64,000 nt of DNA from Haloferax sp. Atlit-12N. GTDB taxonomy: Archaea > Halobacteriota > Halobacteria > Halobacteriales > Haloferacaceae. Below are positions 23,019 to 32,210 of this stretch, piece after piece; the first letter of the stretch is position 1; each line of letters opens with the position of its first letter. The notes beneath the pieces are model-generated. The model made no database searches and was not told the DNA's origin. It saw nothing but the letters and a program-made list of their open reading frames with translations. A program made the position numbers and the translations under genes. Location: positions 310,001 to 374,000 of the forward strand of contig NZ_PSYW01000001.1 of the NCBI RefSeq assembly GCF_003383095.1, given 5' to 3'.

Positions 23019-23600
23019 GTGTCGAACGCGCCGCTCACCGTCACGCTGAACGACGAGCGCCCCCACGACCTCTCGGTAGCGCCGTCGTTCTCAACGAACG
23101 GCCCGTTCTCGGTCGAACTCGTGAACAACGGACAGGCGGTGCACGTCCACCTCCACATCGACGACGAACTCTCGCGCGCGGCGAGCCTGTCCGAAGGAAA
23201 CCACTTCGTCGACGGCGGCCAGACCAAGACCGTCGAGGTGTTCGTCACCCCGCCGCCCGAACCCGTCTCGGGGAAGCTCAAAATCGTCTCCGGCCACGGC
23301 ACCGAGACGAGGTACGTCGACGTGACCGTCGAACCCGGCGAGGGCGGCAAACCGCCGGTCGACGTGGACGAGACGCTGTCGAAGCCCAAACAACCCGAAC
23401 CCGAGCCGAGCGTAACCGAAAGCATCGCCGACGTGTTCCCGAGCGTCGACCCGCGGGCCGCCCCGCTTTTCGGCCTCGCGCTCGTCGCGCTCGTCCTCGC
23501 GGTGGCGGTCGCCTCGGTGTTCGAGAGCTTTGCCATCACCCTCGGCGCCGGCGTCGTCGTCGGCGGCGTCCTCGCGGCGCTGGTGCTGACGATGCGGTGA
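23019..23600 (+). CDS. Conserved haloarchaeal protein with C-terminal membrane hairpin (DUF7524-like)
   Basis: 193 residues. Residues 1-105 form a beta-rich domain (P-L-T-V-T-L-N-D-E-R; H-V-H-L-H-I-D-D-E-L; G-G-Q-T-K-T-V-E-V-F-V) like an immunoglobulin or NPCBM-type sandwich. A Pro/Glu linker leads to two closely spaced hydrophobic helices at about 148-190. With no signal peptide, the beta domain probably stays inside. GTG at 23019 fits the box TTTTTCTATTC (22988-22998) as a leaderless start. I do not recognise a function. Confidence 0.75.
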   Translation: MSNAPLTVTLNDERPHDLSVAPSFSTNGPFSVELVNNGQAVHVHLHIDDELSRAASLSEGNHFVDGGQTKTVEVFVTPPPEPVSGKLKIVSGHGTETRYVDVTVEPGEGGKPPVDVDETLSKPKQPEPEPSVTESIADVFPSVDPRAAPLFGLALVALVLAVAVASVFESFAITLGAGVVVGGVLAALVLTMR

Positions 23601-23640
23601 CGGCGTCCGAAAACGAAACGCGGAGCGCGCGCGGCGCGAC

Positions 23641-24813
23641 CTACTCGTCGTCGGACGCGTCGGTCGGGACGCCGCCGAGGTTGCCCTCGTCGTCGAACAG
23701 TTTCGCGCGCAGGAACCGCGCCCGGTAGCGGTTCGCACCCTCGTACACGTCGGCCTCGCGGATGTCGTCGGTGCGGTCGTCCGCGACGGCCTCGATGATG
23801 TCTTCGACCTGTTCCTTCTCGGAGGGCGTGAGTTCGAACTCGTAGGTCTGGGTCTCTTCGCCCTCCAGCCGCGTCCACTTGCGGGACGCCGCGATGACGA
23901 CGGAACACGGCTCGCGGCACGGGAACGCGCCGTCGCCGCCGTCCACGTCGAGGTCGGTCTCGTCGTCGTACTGCCACTCGCGGCGCTTGACGCACTGACT
24001 GTCGTCACAACAGGCCTCCGCGACCCAGTTGACGTGCTCGTGGCCGTCGCCGCGGTTCCACGTCTTCACGACGCTGTACATCCCGGTCTGGCGGCCGATG
24101 GCGTCTTCCCAGTGGGCCACGTCGAGTTCGCCCCGGCGCTCGCGGTACCAGTTCGGCACCGACGCGGGGTAGAACGTCTCGACGGTCTCAACGAGGTCGC
24201 GGCCGTCGAGGTCGGGGAACACCCAGCCGCCGGCGAGGTTGTTGCCGGTCTTCAGCGGTCGGTACCGCCCTTTCTCGTCGTAGGTCGCCAACTGGCGGGC
24301 CGCGAGTGGTTCGTGGTAGGGGTCGAGGTCGTCGCGGTCGGCGTCGGCCTCGTCGGTGTGGCGGAGTTCGTAGGACCGCTCGCCGTAGTCGTCGATTGTG
24401 GCTGTGACGTGCAGTTGGCCCCACTCGCGGCTGACCCCGTCTCGGAGGTCGTCGTAGCGCTCGGAGACCGAGGCGACGTCGCCGTCGCCGTCGTCGCTGT
24501 CGTTGTCGCCGCCGTCTCCGACTTCATCGTCGTCGTCTCCCGCATCGACGGGCGCGCCCTCGACCCAGCGGAGGAACGCCCGTCGCTGGGGACTGGACTC
24601 ACCGACGACCTCGGACCAGAAGTACCAGTTCGTCGCGTAGTCGTCGCAGTCGGCGAGAGCCTCGCGGAGACCGCCTTCTGTGAGGCCCGAAAGCGTCGAG
24701 TCGGGCGTTTCGAGGCGGAAGCCGTCGTCGCCGTGGACGACGGAGAGTCCGTCGAGCGAGACGCCGTCGCCGGTCGTCGCGGCGTCGACGAGGGCGTCGA
24801 GGTGGTGCCCCAT
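23641..24813 (-). CDS. DR2241-family protein, probable Fe-S partner of CbiX
   Basis: A 390-residue protein of the DR2241 family, usually encoded beside CbiX chelatases. An N-terminal domain (1-85) is followed by an acidic insert (about 90-115), then a middle region with P-L-K-T-G-N-N-L-A-G-G-W. Near residues 270-305 a Cys-rich patch appears (A-C-C-D-D-S-Q-C-V and F-P-C-R-E-P-C-S), plausibly a 4Fe-4S site as described for the family. Its start overlaps the stop of cbiX by one base, so the two are co-translated. The precise role in tetrapyrrole metabolism is unknown to me. Confidence 0.82.
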   Translation of the reverse strand: MGHHLDALVDAATTGDGVSLDGLSVVHGDDGFRLETPDSTLSGLTEGGLREALADCDDYATNWYFWSEVVGESSPQRRAFLRWVEGAPVDAGDDDDEVGDGGDNDSDDGDGDVASVSERYDDLRDGVSREWGQLHVTATIDDYGERSYELRHTDEADADRDDLDPYHEPLAARQLATYDEKGRYRPLKTGNNLAGGWVFPDLDGRDLVETVETFYPASVPNWYRERRGELDVAHWEDAIGRQTGMYSVVKTWNRGDGHEHVNWVAEACCDDSQCVKRREWQYDDETDLDVDGGDGAFPCREPCSVVIAASRKWTRLEGEETQTYEFELTPSEKEQVEDIIEAVADDRTDDIREADVYEGANRYRARFLRAKLFDDEGNLGGVPTDASDDE

Positions 24814-25691
24814 CAGTTCGCCTCCTGCGGCGTCTTCCGAGTGCGTTCGCGCACGACTTCGAGGGTGTTACCGATGTCGGCCCCCGCGTCGGCGGCGCGT
24901 TCGAGCACCACGTCGGCCATGAGCCCCTCGGTCCCGACCGCGCCGGCGTACCAGAGGCGGTGGCCGTCGACCTCGGCGGGCACGTCGTAGCCCGTGCGGT
25001 AGTCGTCGGTCAGGCCCATGTCCTCCGGGATGTCCTCTTGGGTGTGGAAGCCGTCGGCGATAAACAGCGGGACGACGACCACGTCCTCGGACTCGAAGTA
25101 GTCGGTCACGTCGTCGACCTCGGGTTCCTCGTCCATGTAGAGCGCCTGCACCTCGTCGAAGCGGTCCATCTCCCTGATTCGGTCGGCGTGGTACTCGATG
25201 GCCTTCGCGGAGTTCTCGTTTCGCTCGGTCCCGTGGCCGACGACGGCGAGGCCGAAGCCCTCGCCGACGTTCGGGTCGCCGGTGACCGTCTCGGCGCGGC
25301 GGACCAACACGTCGGTCATCGCCGCGTGGGTTCCGACCGGCCCGCAGTAGTGAATCGTCTTCTCGGGCACGTCCGTCGCGGTGAGCGTGACGTGCGACGC
25401 CGACAGGCCGTCGGAGTCCCAGTCGGCCACGTCCCACCCTTCGAGGCGGAGTTCTCGCGGGATGACCTGCTCCGTGAAGTAACCCTCGCTGATGAAAAGC
25501 GGGACGACGTACACCTCGTCGGCCTCGACGGTCCGGAGCACCTCGCGAATCGACGGCTCTTCCTTCCAGAAGCCGGTTCGCACCTCGTCGAACGCACCCA
25601 CCTCGCGGACCGTGTCCGCGTGGTCGTAGGTGGGGGCGCTCGAATCCGGGTTCAGGTGCGACCCGTGCGCCACGATGACCAGGGCTTGCAT
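24813..25691 (-). CDS. cbiX: Sirohydrochlorin cobaltochelatase CbiX (two-domain)
   Basis: 292 residues made of two CbiX halves. The first begins V-I-V-A-H-G-S-H-L-N-P, with the metal and catalytic His, and the second V-V-G-H-G-T-E-R-N-E-N-S. Both carry a V-V-P-L-F-I strand and a second His (E-G-Y-F-T and D-G-F-H-T). Class II chelatases insert Co2+ (or Fe2+) into sirohydrochlorin, feeding cobalamin or siroheme/heme. In the first half Y-F replaces F-H, so the two sites may differ. Coupled to the DR2241 gene; btu import genes and an AhbD-like gene lie 7-15 kb away. Confidence 0.9.
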   Translation of the reverse strand: MQALVIVAHGSHLNPDSSAPTYDHADTVREVGAFDEVRTGFWKEEPSIREVLRTVEADEVYVVPLFISEGYFTEQVIPRELRLEGWDVADWDSDGLSASHVTLTATDVPEKTIHYCGPVGTHAAMTDVLVRRAETVTGDPNVGEGFGLAVVGHGTERNENSAKAIEYHADRIREMDRFDEVQALYMDEEPEVDDVTDYFESEDVVVVPLFIADGFHTQEDIPEDMGLTDDYRTGYDVPAEVDGHRLWYAGAVGTEGLMADVVLERAADAGADIGNTLEVVRERTRKTPQEAN

Positions 25692-25881
25692 GTCCGGGGG
25701 TTACGAGGCGACTGTCTTATGAACTTCGCATCGAAGAAAGGAATCTTCGGGTTCGGCCAACTCGCGTTCACCACTCGTTCAGGGAATACGGCCCGGCACG
25801 CGGGGAGTCACGGCCCGGGGACGACCGCGACAGCGCCCGGCGAGCGGCGCTTTTTTGCGCGCGCCCGACGACCCGGCAGAC

Positions 25882-26376
25882 ATGTCCCTCGCCGCCGACG
25901 CGCGCGACGCAGTCCGCGAACGACCGTACCTCCTCGCCGCGCTCCGCGCGGGCGTCGTCAACTACGCCGCCGCCGCGGCCGAACTCGACCTCGGCGACGA
26001 CGAGGCGGTCGCGACCGCGCTCCGCCGGTTCGCCGACGACCTCCCGCCGCTCGAAGCCGACCCCCGAGACGCCGCCGTGACGATGCGGAGCGGCGTCGGC
26101 CTCGTGGGCGAGGACGTCGAGGAGACCGACGACGACCCCGTGCTCTCGGTCGCTGGCGTCGAACTCGCCGGCGGCGGCCCGCTCACGGCTATCATCGCTG
26201 AGGGCGAGGTCGACCCGACCGTCCTCGCTGTCGTCCTCTCCCGACTGGACGCCGAGTCAGTCGTCGTCGACGCCGCGGGCGTCGCGGGCGACACGCTCGC
26301 CGTGGTCGTTCCGCGCCGACAGGGGGCCGCCACTCTCCGCGTCGTCGAAGCGGCCGTCAGCGATTTATACGTCTGA
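25882..26376 (+). CDS. Conserved haloarchaeal protein (DUF7523-like)
   Basis: 164 residues from the ATG at 25882; the frame is open nine codons further up, but the inner ATG begins the conserved-looking part. Residues 1-65 resemble a small helical HTH-like domain (R-P-Y-L-L-A-A-L-R-A-G-V-V-N-Y-A-A-A-A). The second half reads as an ACT-like alpha/beta domain ending A-T-L-R-V-V-E-A-A. DNA binding with ligand sensing would fit, but that is inference. It ends about 65 nt before hemAT. Confidence 0.7.
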   Translation: MSLAADARDAVRERPYLLAALRAGVVNYAAAAAELDLGDDEAVATALRRFADDLPPLEADPRDAAVTMRSGVGLVGEDVEETDDDPVLSVAGVELAGGGPLTAIIAEGEVDPTVLAVVLSRLDAESVVVDAAGVAGDTLAVVVPRRQGAATLRVVEAAVSDLYV

Positions 26377-26442
26377 TTTTCGGCTATCAGCCGTGATAGC
26401 CGGCGGCCGGCGCTTATTACCTCGGAACCGGTGAGTACGTCA

Positions 26443-28236
26443 ATGGTTTCGCCCAGCCCCCGCGACGACGACGGCAACATCTCGCTTTCATCCACGGAAC
26501 TCCTCGCCGAACTCGACCTCGACGCCGACGAGTTGGGCTGGCGGCAGTCGTTCGTCGGCTTCGACGACGAGGACGCCGCGCGTCTCGCCGACCTCCGGGG
26601 CGTCGTCGAGGCCCGCGACGAGGCGCTCGTCGACGGCTTCGTCGAGCCGATTCTCGCCAACGAGCGAACGACGGACGTCATCGACCGCTCGAAGACCGAC
26701 CTCGACGGCCTCCGCGCGGTCGTTTCCGGCTACTACCGCTCGTTCGCCGACGGGAATTACGATCAGAACCACTACGCGGCGCGCACGCGAATCGGCCTGC
26801 TCCACGACAAACTCGACATGCCGCTGCACTACTTCGGCGGGATGTTCGCCAACGTCACCGGCATCTTCGCGGACGAACTCCGCGGACGCGCCATCGACGA
26901 CGCCACCGAGTCGCTGTCTGGCGAGGACGCCGACCGCGTCGAACGCGTCGTCGACGAGGCGTTCGCTGACATGATGGCCGTCGTCCGCGGGCTCAACCTC
27001 GACCGACAGGTCGTCAACGCAACCTACCTCTACTCGTACTCGCTGGACGTTCGCGAGGAGGTCCGCCGGGCCAGGGAGAGCCGCGGAGACCTGGAGTCGG
27101 TCGCGTCTCAACTGCACGAAGAGACCGCCGGCACGAGCGAGAGCATCGCGGAAATCGAGGGGCTGGCGGCCCGGCAGGCCGACATGACCGAGGAAATCGC
27201 CGCCGAACTATCGAACCTCAGCGCGACCGTCGAGGAGGTCGCGGCCACCGCCGACGACGTGTCCTCGCGGAGCGACGAGGCCACCACGCGGGCCGAGGAG
27301 GGCCGCGCCGAGGCCGGCGAGGCAATCGACGCGATGCGGCAGGTCGGCGACGACCGCGACGAGATAACCGTGAACGTCGAGGCGCTCGTGGCCGCCATCG
27401 ACGAGATTCAGAACATCGTCGAGGTCATCGACGAGGTGGCCGACCGGACGAACCTGCTCGCGCTCAACGCCTCCATCGAGGCCGCCCGCGCGGGAGAGGC
27501 CGGTTCGGGCTTCGCCGTCGTCGCGGACGAGGTGAAGTCGCTCGCCAACGAGTCGAAGTCGCAGGCCGAGCGCATCGGTCAGATGATAGAGGACGTGACC
27601 GACCACATCGAGGACACCGCCGAGGCGCTGTCGTCGGCCGACGAGAACATCGACCACGGCATCGAGCGGGTCGAATCGACCGTCGAGAGCCTCGACGAAA
27701 TAACCGACTCGGTCGCCGACGTGACCGACGGCATCGACGAGGTCGCGCGGGCGACCGACGAGCAGGCGACGCTCACCTCCGACATCGCCACCTTCGTCGA
27801 CGACGCGGCGACGCAGGTCGACGAGGTGACCGCCGAGATAGACCGCATCTCCGAGAGCGTCTCCGAGCAGGCCGAACAGGCCGCCGACCTCGACACGGCC
27901 GTCGAGGACTTGGACCGCGAGGCCGACCTCGAATCGTTCCGCCGGCGCGCGAAGACGACGACCGATGGCGGCGTCGCCACCAGAGGCGGGCACTACGCGC
28001 TCGCGTCGGCGGCGAACGCCGACCGCGCGGTTCGGAGAGAGACGGAATCGGCGACCACGACCGGTGACCGAGTCGGCAAAGCGGAGTCCACCGCGACCGA
28101 CGTCGACTCGACCGACAACCCGACTGACGACGACCCGACCGACCGGATTCCGGCGTTCGTCAAGCGACTGCTCTCGGAGGAGACGCTGGCGAAGATTCGC
28201 CGCGGCGAGGCCGACCGCCCGGAGTGGACGAAGTAG
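26443..28236 (+). CDS. hemAT: HemAT-type globin-coupled aerotaxis transducer
   Basis: About 597 residues. Residues 30-190 are a sensor globin (protoglobin family); the proximal heme His is probably in I-G-L-L-H-D-K-L. The rest is a soluble methyl-accepting signalling domain with the hairpin tip [19 protein letters not shown]. There are no transmembrane helices, so O2 is sensed in the cytoplasm and passed to CheA/CheW. GCTTATTAC (26412-26420) is about 27 nt before the ATG at 26443, so I prefer this leaderless start to GTG at 26431. The last about 80 residues are a disordered S/T/D-rich tail with a short conserved end. Confidence 0.93.
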   Translation: MVSPSPRDDDGNISLSSTELLAELDLDADELGWRQSFVGFDDEDAARLADLRGVVEARDEALVDGFVEPILANERTTDVIDRSKTDLDGLRAVVSGYYRSFADGNYDQNHYAARTRIGLLHDKLDMPLHYFGGMFANVTGIFADELRGRAIDDATESLSGEDADRVERVVDEAFADMMAVVRGLNLDRQVVNATYLYSYSLDVREEVRRARESRGDLESVASQLHEETAGTSESIAEIEGLAARQADMTEEIAAELSNLSATVEEVAATADDVSSRSDEATTRAEEGRAEAGEAIDAMRQVGDDRDEITVNVEALVAAIDEIQNIVEVIDEVADRTNLLALNASIEAARAGEAGSGFAVVADEVKSLANESKSQAERIGQMIEDVTDHIEDTAEALSSADENIDHGIERVESTVESLDEITDSVADVTDGIDEVARATDEQATLTSDIATFVDDAATQVDEVTAEIDRISESVSEQAEQAADLDTAVEDLDREADLESFRRRAKTTTDGGVATRGGHYALASAANADRAVRRETESATTTGDRVGKAESTATDVDSTDNPTDDDPTDRIPAFVKRLLSEETLAKIRRGEADRPEWTK

Positions 28237-28364
28237 TCGCCGCGAGGAGGTGATGACGGCGCGGCGGTCGCCCCGTGAGGACGGCGACACACCGACCGCG
28301 CACCGACCGTGCACCGACCGCGCTTCCGACGGGTTGAAAGTGGTCCCGGAAGTAGCCGAGTGTG

Positions 28365-29855
28365 ATGACCCTGTCCGTGACCAACACCCTGACGGGAGAG
28401 CGCGAGGAGTTCGAGTCGCACGGCGACGAAGTGTTGCTCTACGTCTGCGGACTGACGGTCTCGGACCACGCGCACCTCGGCCACGCCCGCCTGTGGATGC
28501 ACGCCGACCTGATGCACCGCTGGCTGGACTACGAGGGCTACGACGTGCGCCACGTCGAGAACTTCACCGACGTGAACGAGAAGATAGCCGCCCGCATCGG
28601 CGAGGACGACCTCGGCAACGACGAGGCGAGCGTCGCCGAGCACTTCGTCGGCGACGTGATTCGCGACATGCGCGGACTCAACCTGAAGCGCGCCGAGGTC
28701 TACCCGCGCGTCTCCGAGCACATCCCCGAGATTATCGACCTCATTCAGACGCTCGTCGACCGCGGCCACGCCTACGAGTCCAACGGCTCCGTCTACTTCG
28801 ACGTGTCCACGTTCGACGACTACGGGAAGCTCTCGAACCAGAAACTCGAGGAACTGGAGTCGCGGGCGACGAAAGACGAGCGCTCCGAGAAGCGCAACCC
28901 GACCGACTTCGCGCTCTGGAAGGCCGGCGCGGTCGACCCCAAGACGGCCGCCGAACACCGGAACCCCGACCTCGAACCGCTCCACGAACCCTGCGGCGAG
29001 ACGTGGGAGTCGCCGTGGGGCGAGGGCCGACCCGGTTGGCACATCGAGTGTTCGGCGATGTCGATGACGCACCTCGGCGACACCCTCGACATCCACGTCG
29101 GCGGCCGCGACCTCGTGTTCCCGCACCACGAGAACGAAATCGCCCAGTCGGAGGCGGCGACCGGCCAGCAGTTCGCCCGCTACTGGCTCCACGTCGGCCT
29201 GCTCCAGACGGAGGGCGACAAGATGAGTTCGAGCCTCGGCAACTTCTTCACCGTCGGCGACGCCCTCGACGAGTTCGGCGCGGACGTGATTCGGACGTTC
29301 TACCTCTCGACGGCCTACGGCTCCGAACAGACGTACTCCGAGGAGACCATCGCCGAGGCCGAAGAGCGCTGGGAGCGCCTCGAACGCGCCTACGAGGCGG
29401 CCGTCGATGCCGCCGACAGCCCCGACGCCAGAACGAAAGTCGAGGCGACGGACCTCCGCGAGACGGTGACCGAGACTCGCGAGAACTTCCGCGAGGCGAT
29501 GAACGACGACTTCAACGTCCGCGAGGCGATGGCCGAACTGCTCGGCCTCGCCGGCGCGGTCAACCGCCACGTCGCCGACGCCGAGGCCGACCACTACGAC
29601 TACCGCGCGCTCCGCCGGGCAATCGAGGCGTTCGAGGACCTCGGCGGCGAGGTGTTCGGCCTCTCCTTCGGCGACGCGGGCGAGGGCGGCGACGTGTCGG
29701 TCGCGGAAGACCTCGTCCAACTCGTCTTGGACGTGCGCGAGGCCGAGCGCGAGGCGGGTAACTACGAGCGCGCCGACGACCTTCGCGACGACCTGACGGC
29801 GCTCGGCGTCGATGTCGAAGACGGCCCCGACGGCGCGACGTTCCGGTTCGAGTAG
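28365..29855 (+). CDS. cysS: Cysteinyl-tRNA synthetase
   Basis: 496 residues of the class I synthetase that charges tRNA-Cys. The nucleotide-binding HIGH-type motif reads H-L-G-H, the catalytic loop is K-M-S-S-S, and zinc ligands are V-C-G-L, E-C-S and H-H-E-N. The DALR-like C-terminal domain has E-R-A-D-D-L-R-D-D-L. GTG (28362) directly precedes ATG (28365); I use the ATG. The stop is adjacent to the stop of the convergent DUF385-like gene with no base between. Confidence 0.96.
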   Translation: MTLSVTNTLTGEREEFESHGDEVLLYVCGLTVSDHAHLGHARLWMHADLMHRWLDYEGYDVRHVENFTDVNEKIAARIGEDDLGNDEASVAEHFVGDVIRDMRGLNLKRAEVYPRVSEHIPEIIDLIQTLVDRGHAYESNGSVYFDVSTFDDYGKLSNQKLEELESRATKDERSEKRNPTDFALWKAGAVDPKTAAEHRNPDLEPLHEPCGETWESPWGEGRPGWHIECSAMSMTHLGDTLDIHVGGRDLVFPHHENEIAQSEAATGQQFARYWLHVGLLQTEGDKMSSSLGNFFTVGDALDEFGADVIRTFYLSTAYGSEQTYSEETIAEAEERWERLERAYEAAVDAADSPDARTKVEATDLRETVTETRENFREAMNDDFNVREAMAELLGLAGAVNRHVADAEADHYDYRALRRAIEAFEDLGGEVFGLSFGDAGEGGDVSVAEDLVQLVLDVREAEREAGNYERADDLRDDLTALGVDVEDGPDGATFRFE

Positions 29856-30341
29856 TCAGTCGAACCGAAACAGCACGACTGCGACGTCGTCTCGCGCCGC
29901 CGCTCGCACCCCCTCGTCGGCCGCGGTGCGACCGCCGACGGTCTCGGATATTCCGAGTTCGCGAGCCAACAGCCCGTGCGCCGCGGCGTAGCGGTCAAGC
30001 AGGTCCACGGCGAACTCACCCGTGACGACCTCGCCGGTCGCCTCGCGCCGCTGGCCGCGGTACCACAGGCGGCACGCCATCGGCCGGCGGAAGTTCTTCC
30101 ACCAGTTGCTCTCCGCCTTCGGCGTGACGGCGACGATGCCGCCGCCCGCGACGGCGTAGGCGACGGGGAACCAGTACCGTCGGCCGCTCTTGGGGCCGAC
30201 GTAGGAGACGAGCACGAACCAGCGACTGGCGAGTCGATGGAGCGGCGAGCGGAGCACGCGACGCAGAAACGGGTTGGCGAACCGCTGTTCGAGCGTTCGC
30301 TGTGCGTCCGAAACGCGGTGAGGGGCGGCGGTCGGGGACAT
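29856..30341 (-). CDS. DUF385/nitroreductase-family (F420-type) split-barrel protein
   Basis: 161 residues with the features of the deazaflavin-dependent nitroreductase/quinone reductase family: S-G-R-R-Y-W-F-P-V strand, N-W-W-K-N-F-R-R-P and an R-L-W-Y-R-G strand. Members bind F420 or FMN, and haloarchaea make F420, so a reductase is plausible; the substrate is unknown. A hydrophobic patch near residue 40-48 is part of the barrel and not a membrane helix. It converges with cysS without any spacer. Confidence 0.72.
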   Translation of the reverse strand: MSPTAAPHRVSDAQRTLEQRFANPFLRRVLRSPLHRLASRWFVLVSYVGPKSGRRYWFPVAYAVAGGGIVAVTPKAESNWWKNFRRPMACRLWYRGQRREATGEVVTGEFAVDLLDRYAAAHGLLARELGISETVGGRTAADEGVRAAARDDVAVVLFRFD

Positions 30342-30407
30342 CTGTTCGCGTGTCGTACGCGCCCGTCGGAGAAAAGTCAGTCACACGGCGAACAGGAATG
30401 AGGCAGG

Positions 30408-30692
30408 TCACATCGTGAACAGGTGCGAGTCGTCGGGGATGTCGAACAACCCCATTCTGACGCCCGCGTCGAGCCAGCCGTAGCCGTACGAGAACGACGC
30501 CAGCGCGTTCACCCAGTCGTCTGCCTCCTTGAAGTGCCGGCCGTCGTCGAGGTAGGACTCGGCCATCTCCAAACAGTCGGCGGCGGCCTCGCCGAGGTGC
30601 GTCTCGTCGGGGACGGCCTGCACCGCCTCGTCGAGCGCGTCGGCGAGCATCCCCTCGTAGCGGTTCGTCTTCTCCTGTAGGTCGGCGGCCAT
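30408..30692 (-). CDS. DUF357-family small helical protein
   Basis: 94 residues from the ATG at 30690-30692. It is wholly helical: E-K-T-N-R-Y-E-G-M-L, then A-A-A-D-C-L-E-M-A-E-S-Y-L-D-D-G and F-S-Y-G-Y-G-W-L-D-A-G-V, the DUF357 pattern of a tetratricopeptide-like bundle. The family is common next to core genes in archaea and its role is not known to me. An upstream open frame adds 33 poor codons that I leave out. Divergent from trxB. Confidence 0.82.
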   Translation of the reverse strand: MAADLQEKTNRYEGMLADALDEAVQAVPDETHLGEAAADCLEMAESYLDDGRHFKEADDWVNALASFSYGYGWLDAGVRMGLFDIPDDSHLFTM

Positions 30693-30833
30693 ATGGAGCG
30701 ATGCGTCGGCGACGGATACCGGTCTTTCGCTCCGCGCGCCGTCGAGGTCGTGGCATGCGATATCGTGCCGGTGTTGTAGCACTCCTCGCAATACAGCGAA
30801 ACCTTAAGACACCGGTGTAGCGAACTATCGGAC

Positions 30834-31883
30834 ATGACAGAGGACGCCGATTCGTTCGTGGAACACAGGAAACTCATCATCGCCGGCTCGGGCATCTCCG
30901 GGCTCTCGTCTGCCATCTACGCGGCCCGCTCCAACAACGAGCCGCTGGTGCTCGAGGGCGACGAGCCGGGCGGACAGCTCACGCTCACGACCGAGGTCGA
31001 CAACTACCCCGGCTTCCCCGAGGGCATCTCCGGGCCGGAGCTCATCAACAACATGAAAGAGCAGGCCGAGCGCTTCGGCACCGAGATTCGCCACGGCATC
31101 ATCGAGGACGTGGACGCCTCGGAACGCCCGTTCACGGTCACGCTCAAGAACGGCGACGTGTACACCGCGGACGCCATCATCGCGGCGTCGGGCGCGTCGG
31201 CCCGCACCCTCGGCATCCCCGGCGAGGAGAACCTGATGGGCTACGGGCTTTCGACGTGTGCGACCTGTGACGGCGCGTTCTTCCGCGGCGAGAAAATCAT
31301 GGTCATCGGCGGGGGCGACGCCGCCGTCGAGGAGGCCAACTTCCTCACCAAGTTCGCCTCGACGGTCTACCTCGTCCACCGCCGCGAGGAGTTCCGCGCC
31401 GAGGACTACTGGGTCGACCGCCTGATGGAGAAGGTCGACGAGGGCGAAATCGAGCTCATGCTCAACACCGAGGCGACGGAGCTTCACGGCTCGCCCGAGG
31501 AGGGCGTCGACCACGTGACGCTCGTCCGCAACCCCGAGGGCCACCCAAGCGACAAGCTCGACGACCCCGAGACCGAGGAGTTCGACTTCGACGTGGGCGC
31601 GGTGTTCTACGCCATCGGCCACACGCCGAACGCCGACTACCTCGAGGGGACGGGCGTCCAGCGCGACGACGACGGCTACATCGTCGCCAAGGGCGGCTCC
31701 GGCGGCGGCCAGACCGCGACCGACGTGCCCGGCATCTTCGCCGCGGGCGACGTGGTCGACTACCACTACCAGCAGGCCGCGACGGCCGGCGGTATGGGCG
31801 TGAAGGCCGCTCTCGACGCCGACGACTACCTCGAAGAGCTCGAACGCGAGGAAAAGCAGGCGGCCGCGGGCGCGGCCGAATAG
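30834..31883 (+). CDS. trxB: Thioredoxin reductase
   Basis: A 349-residue FAD/NAD(P)H disulfide reductase. The FAD motif is G-S-G-I-S-G-L-S-S-A, the redox pair is C-A-T-C in the middle, the NAD(P) motif is V-I-G-G-G-D-A-A, and the FAD tail motif is A-A-G-D-V-V-D-Y. It reduces thioredoxin in the cytoplasm. Arg-Arg in L-V-H-R-R-E-E-F suggests NADPH. ACCTTAAGAC (30799-30808) points to a leaderless start at 30834. Confidence 0.95.
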   Translation: MTEDADSFVEHRKLIIAGSGISGLSSAIYAARSNNEPLVLEGDEPGGQLTLTTEVDNYPGFPEGISGPELINNMKEQAERFGTEIRHGIIEDVDASERPFTVTLKNGDVYTADAIIAASGASARTLGIPGEENLMGYGLSTCATCDGAFFRGEKIMVIGGGDAAVEEANFLTKFASTVYLVHRREEFRAEDYWVDRLMEKVDEGEIELMLNTEATELHGSPEEGVDHVTLVRNPEGHPSDKLDDPETEEFDFDVGAVFYAIGHTPNADYLEGTGVQRDDDGYIVAKGGSGGGQTATDVPGIFAAGDVVDYHYQQAATAGGMGVKAALDADDYLEELEREEKQAAAGAAE

Positions 31884-31944
31884 GCGGCATCGAGCGCTCG
31901 CGCTCGGCGTTCTGTTTTCTGACCTGCCTTCCGTTCGGTGCCCC

Positions 31945-32130
31945 CTACGTCAGCGACCGCAACAGCCACGCGAGGATGAAGCTAATCGCCACGAAGACGA
32001 GGTAGACGCCCGGCGAGAACCGCACGTCCACGACGCCGGCCGCGTCCACGACCGCCACCGCGAAGAGGACGAGACCGACGACGACGAGCCCGTTTCCGAG
32101 GATGTTCGGGACCCCTCGTTTGGTTTCCAT
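31945..32130 (-). CDS. Small two-helix membrane protein
   Basis: 61 residues from the ATG at 32128-32130: a short basic head (M-E-T-K-R-G), a helix at about 12-33 and a second at about 40-58 ending L-L-R-S-L-T. Codon use fits a real gene, and the family appears to be conserved near trxB in haloarchaea as I recall. No function known. Lies 61 nt after the convergent trxB. Confidence 0.65.
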   Translation of the reverse strand: METKRGVPNILGNGLVVVGLVLFAVAVVDAAGVVDVRFSPGVYLVFVAISFILAWLLRSLT

Positions 32131-32210
32131 ACCCCGCGGTTGAACTCGGCGAAAAATAAGCGTACGGAACGTTCCCAGCGGGTGAAAGGGTGCGTGGTCG
32201 GTGCTTCGCC

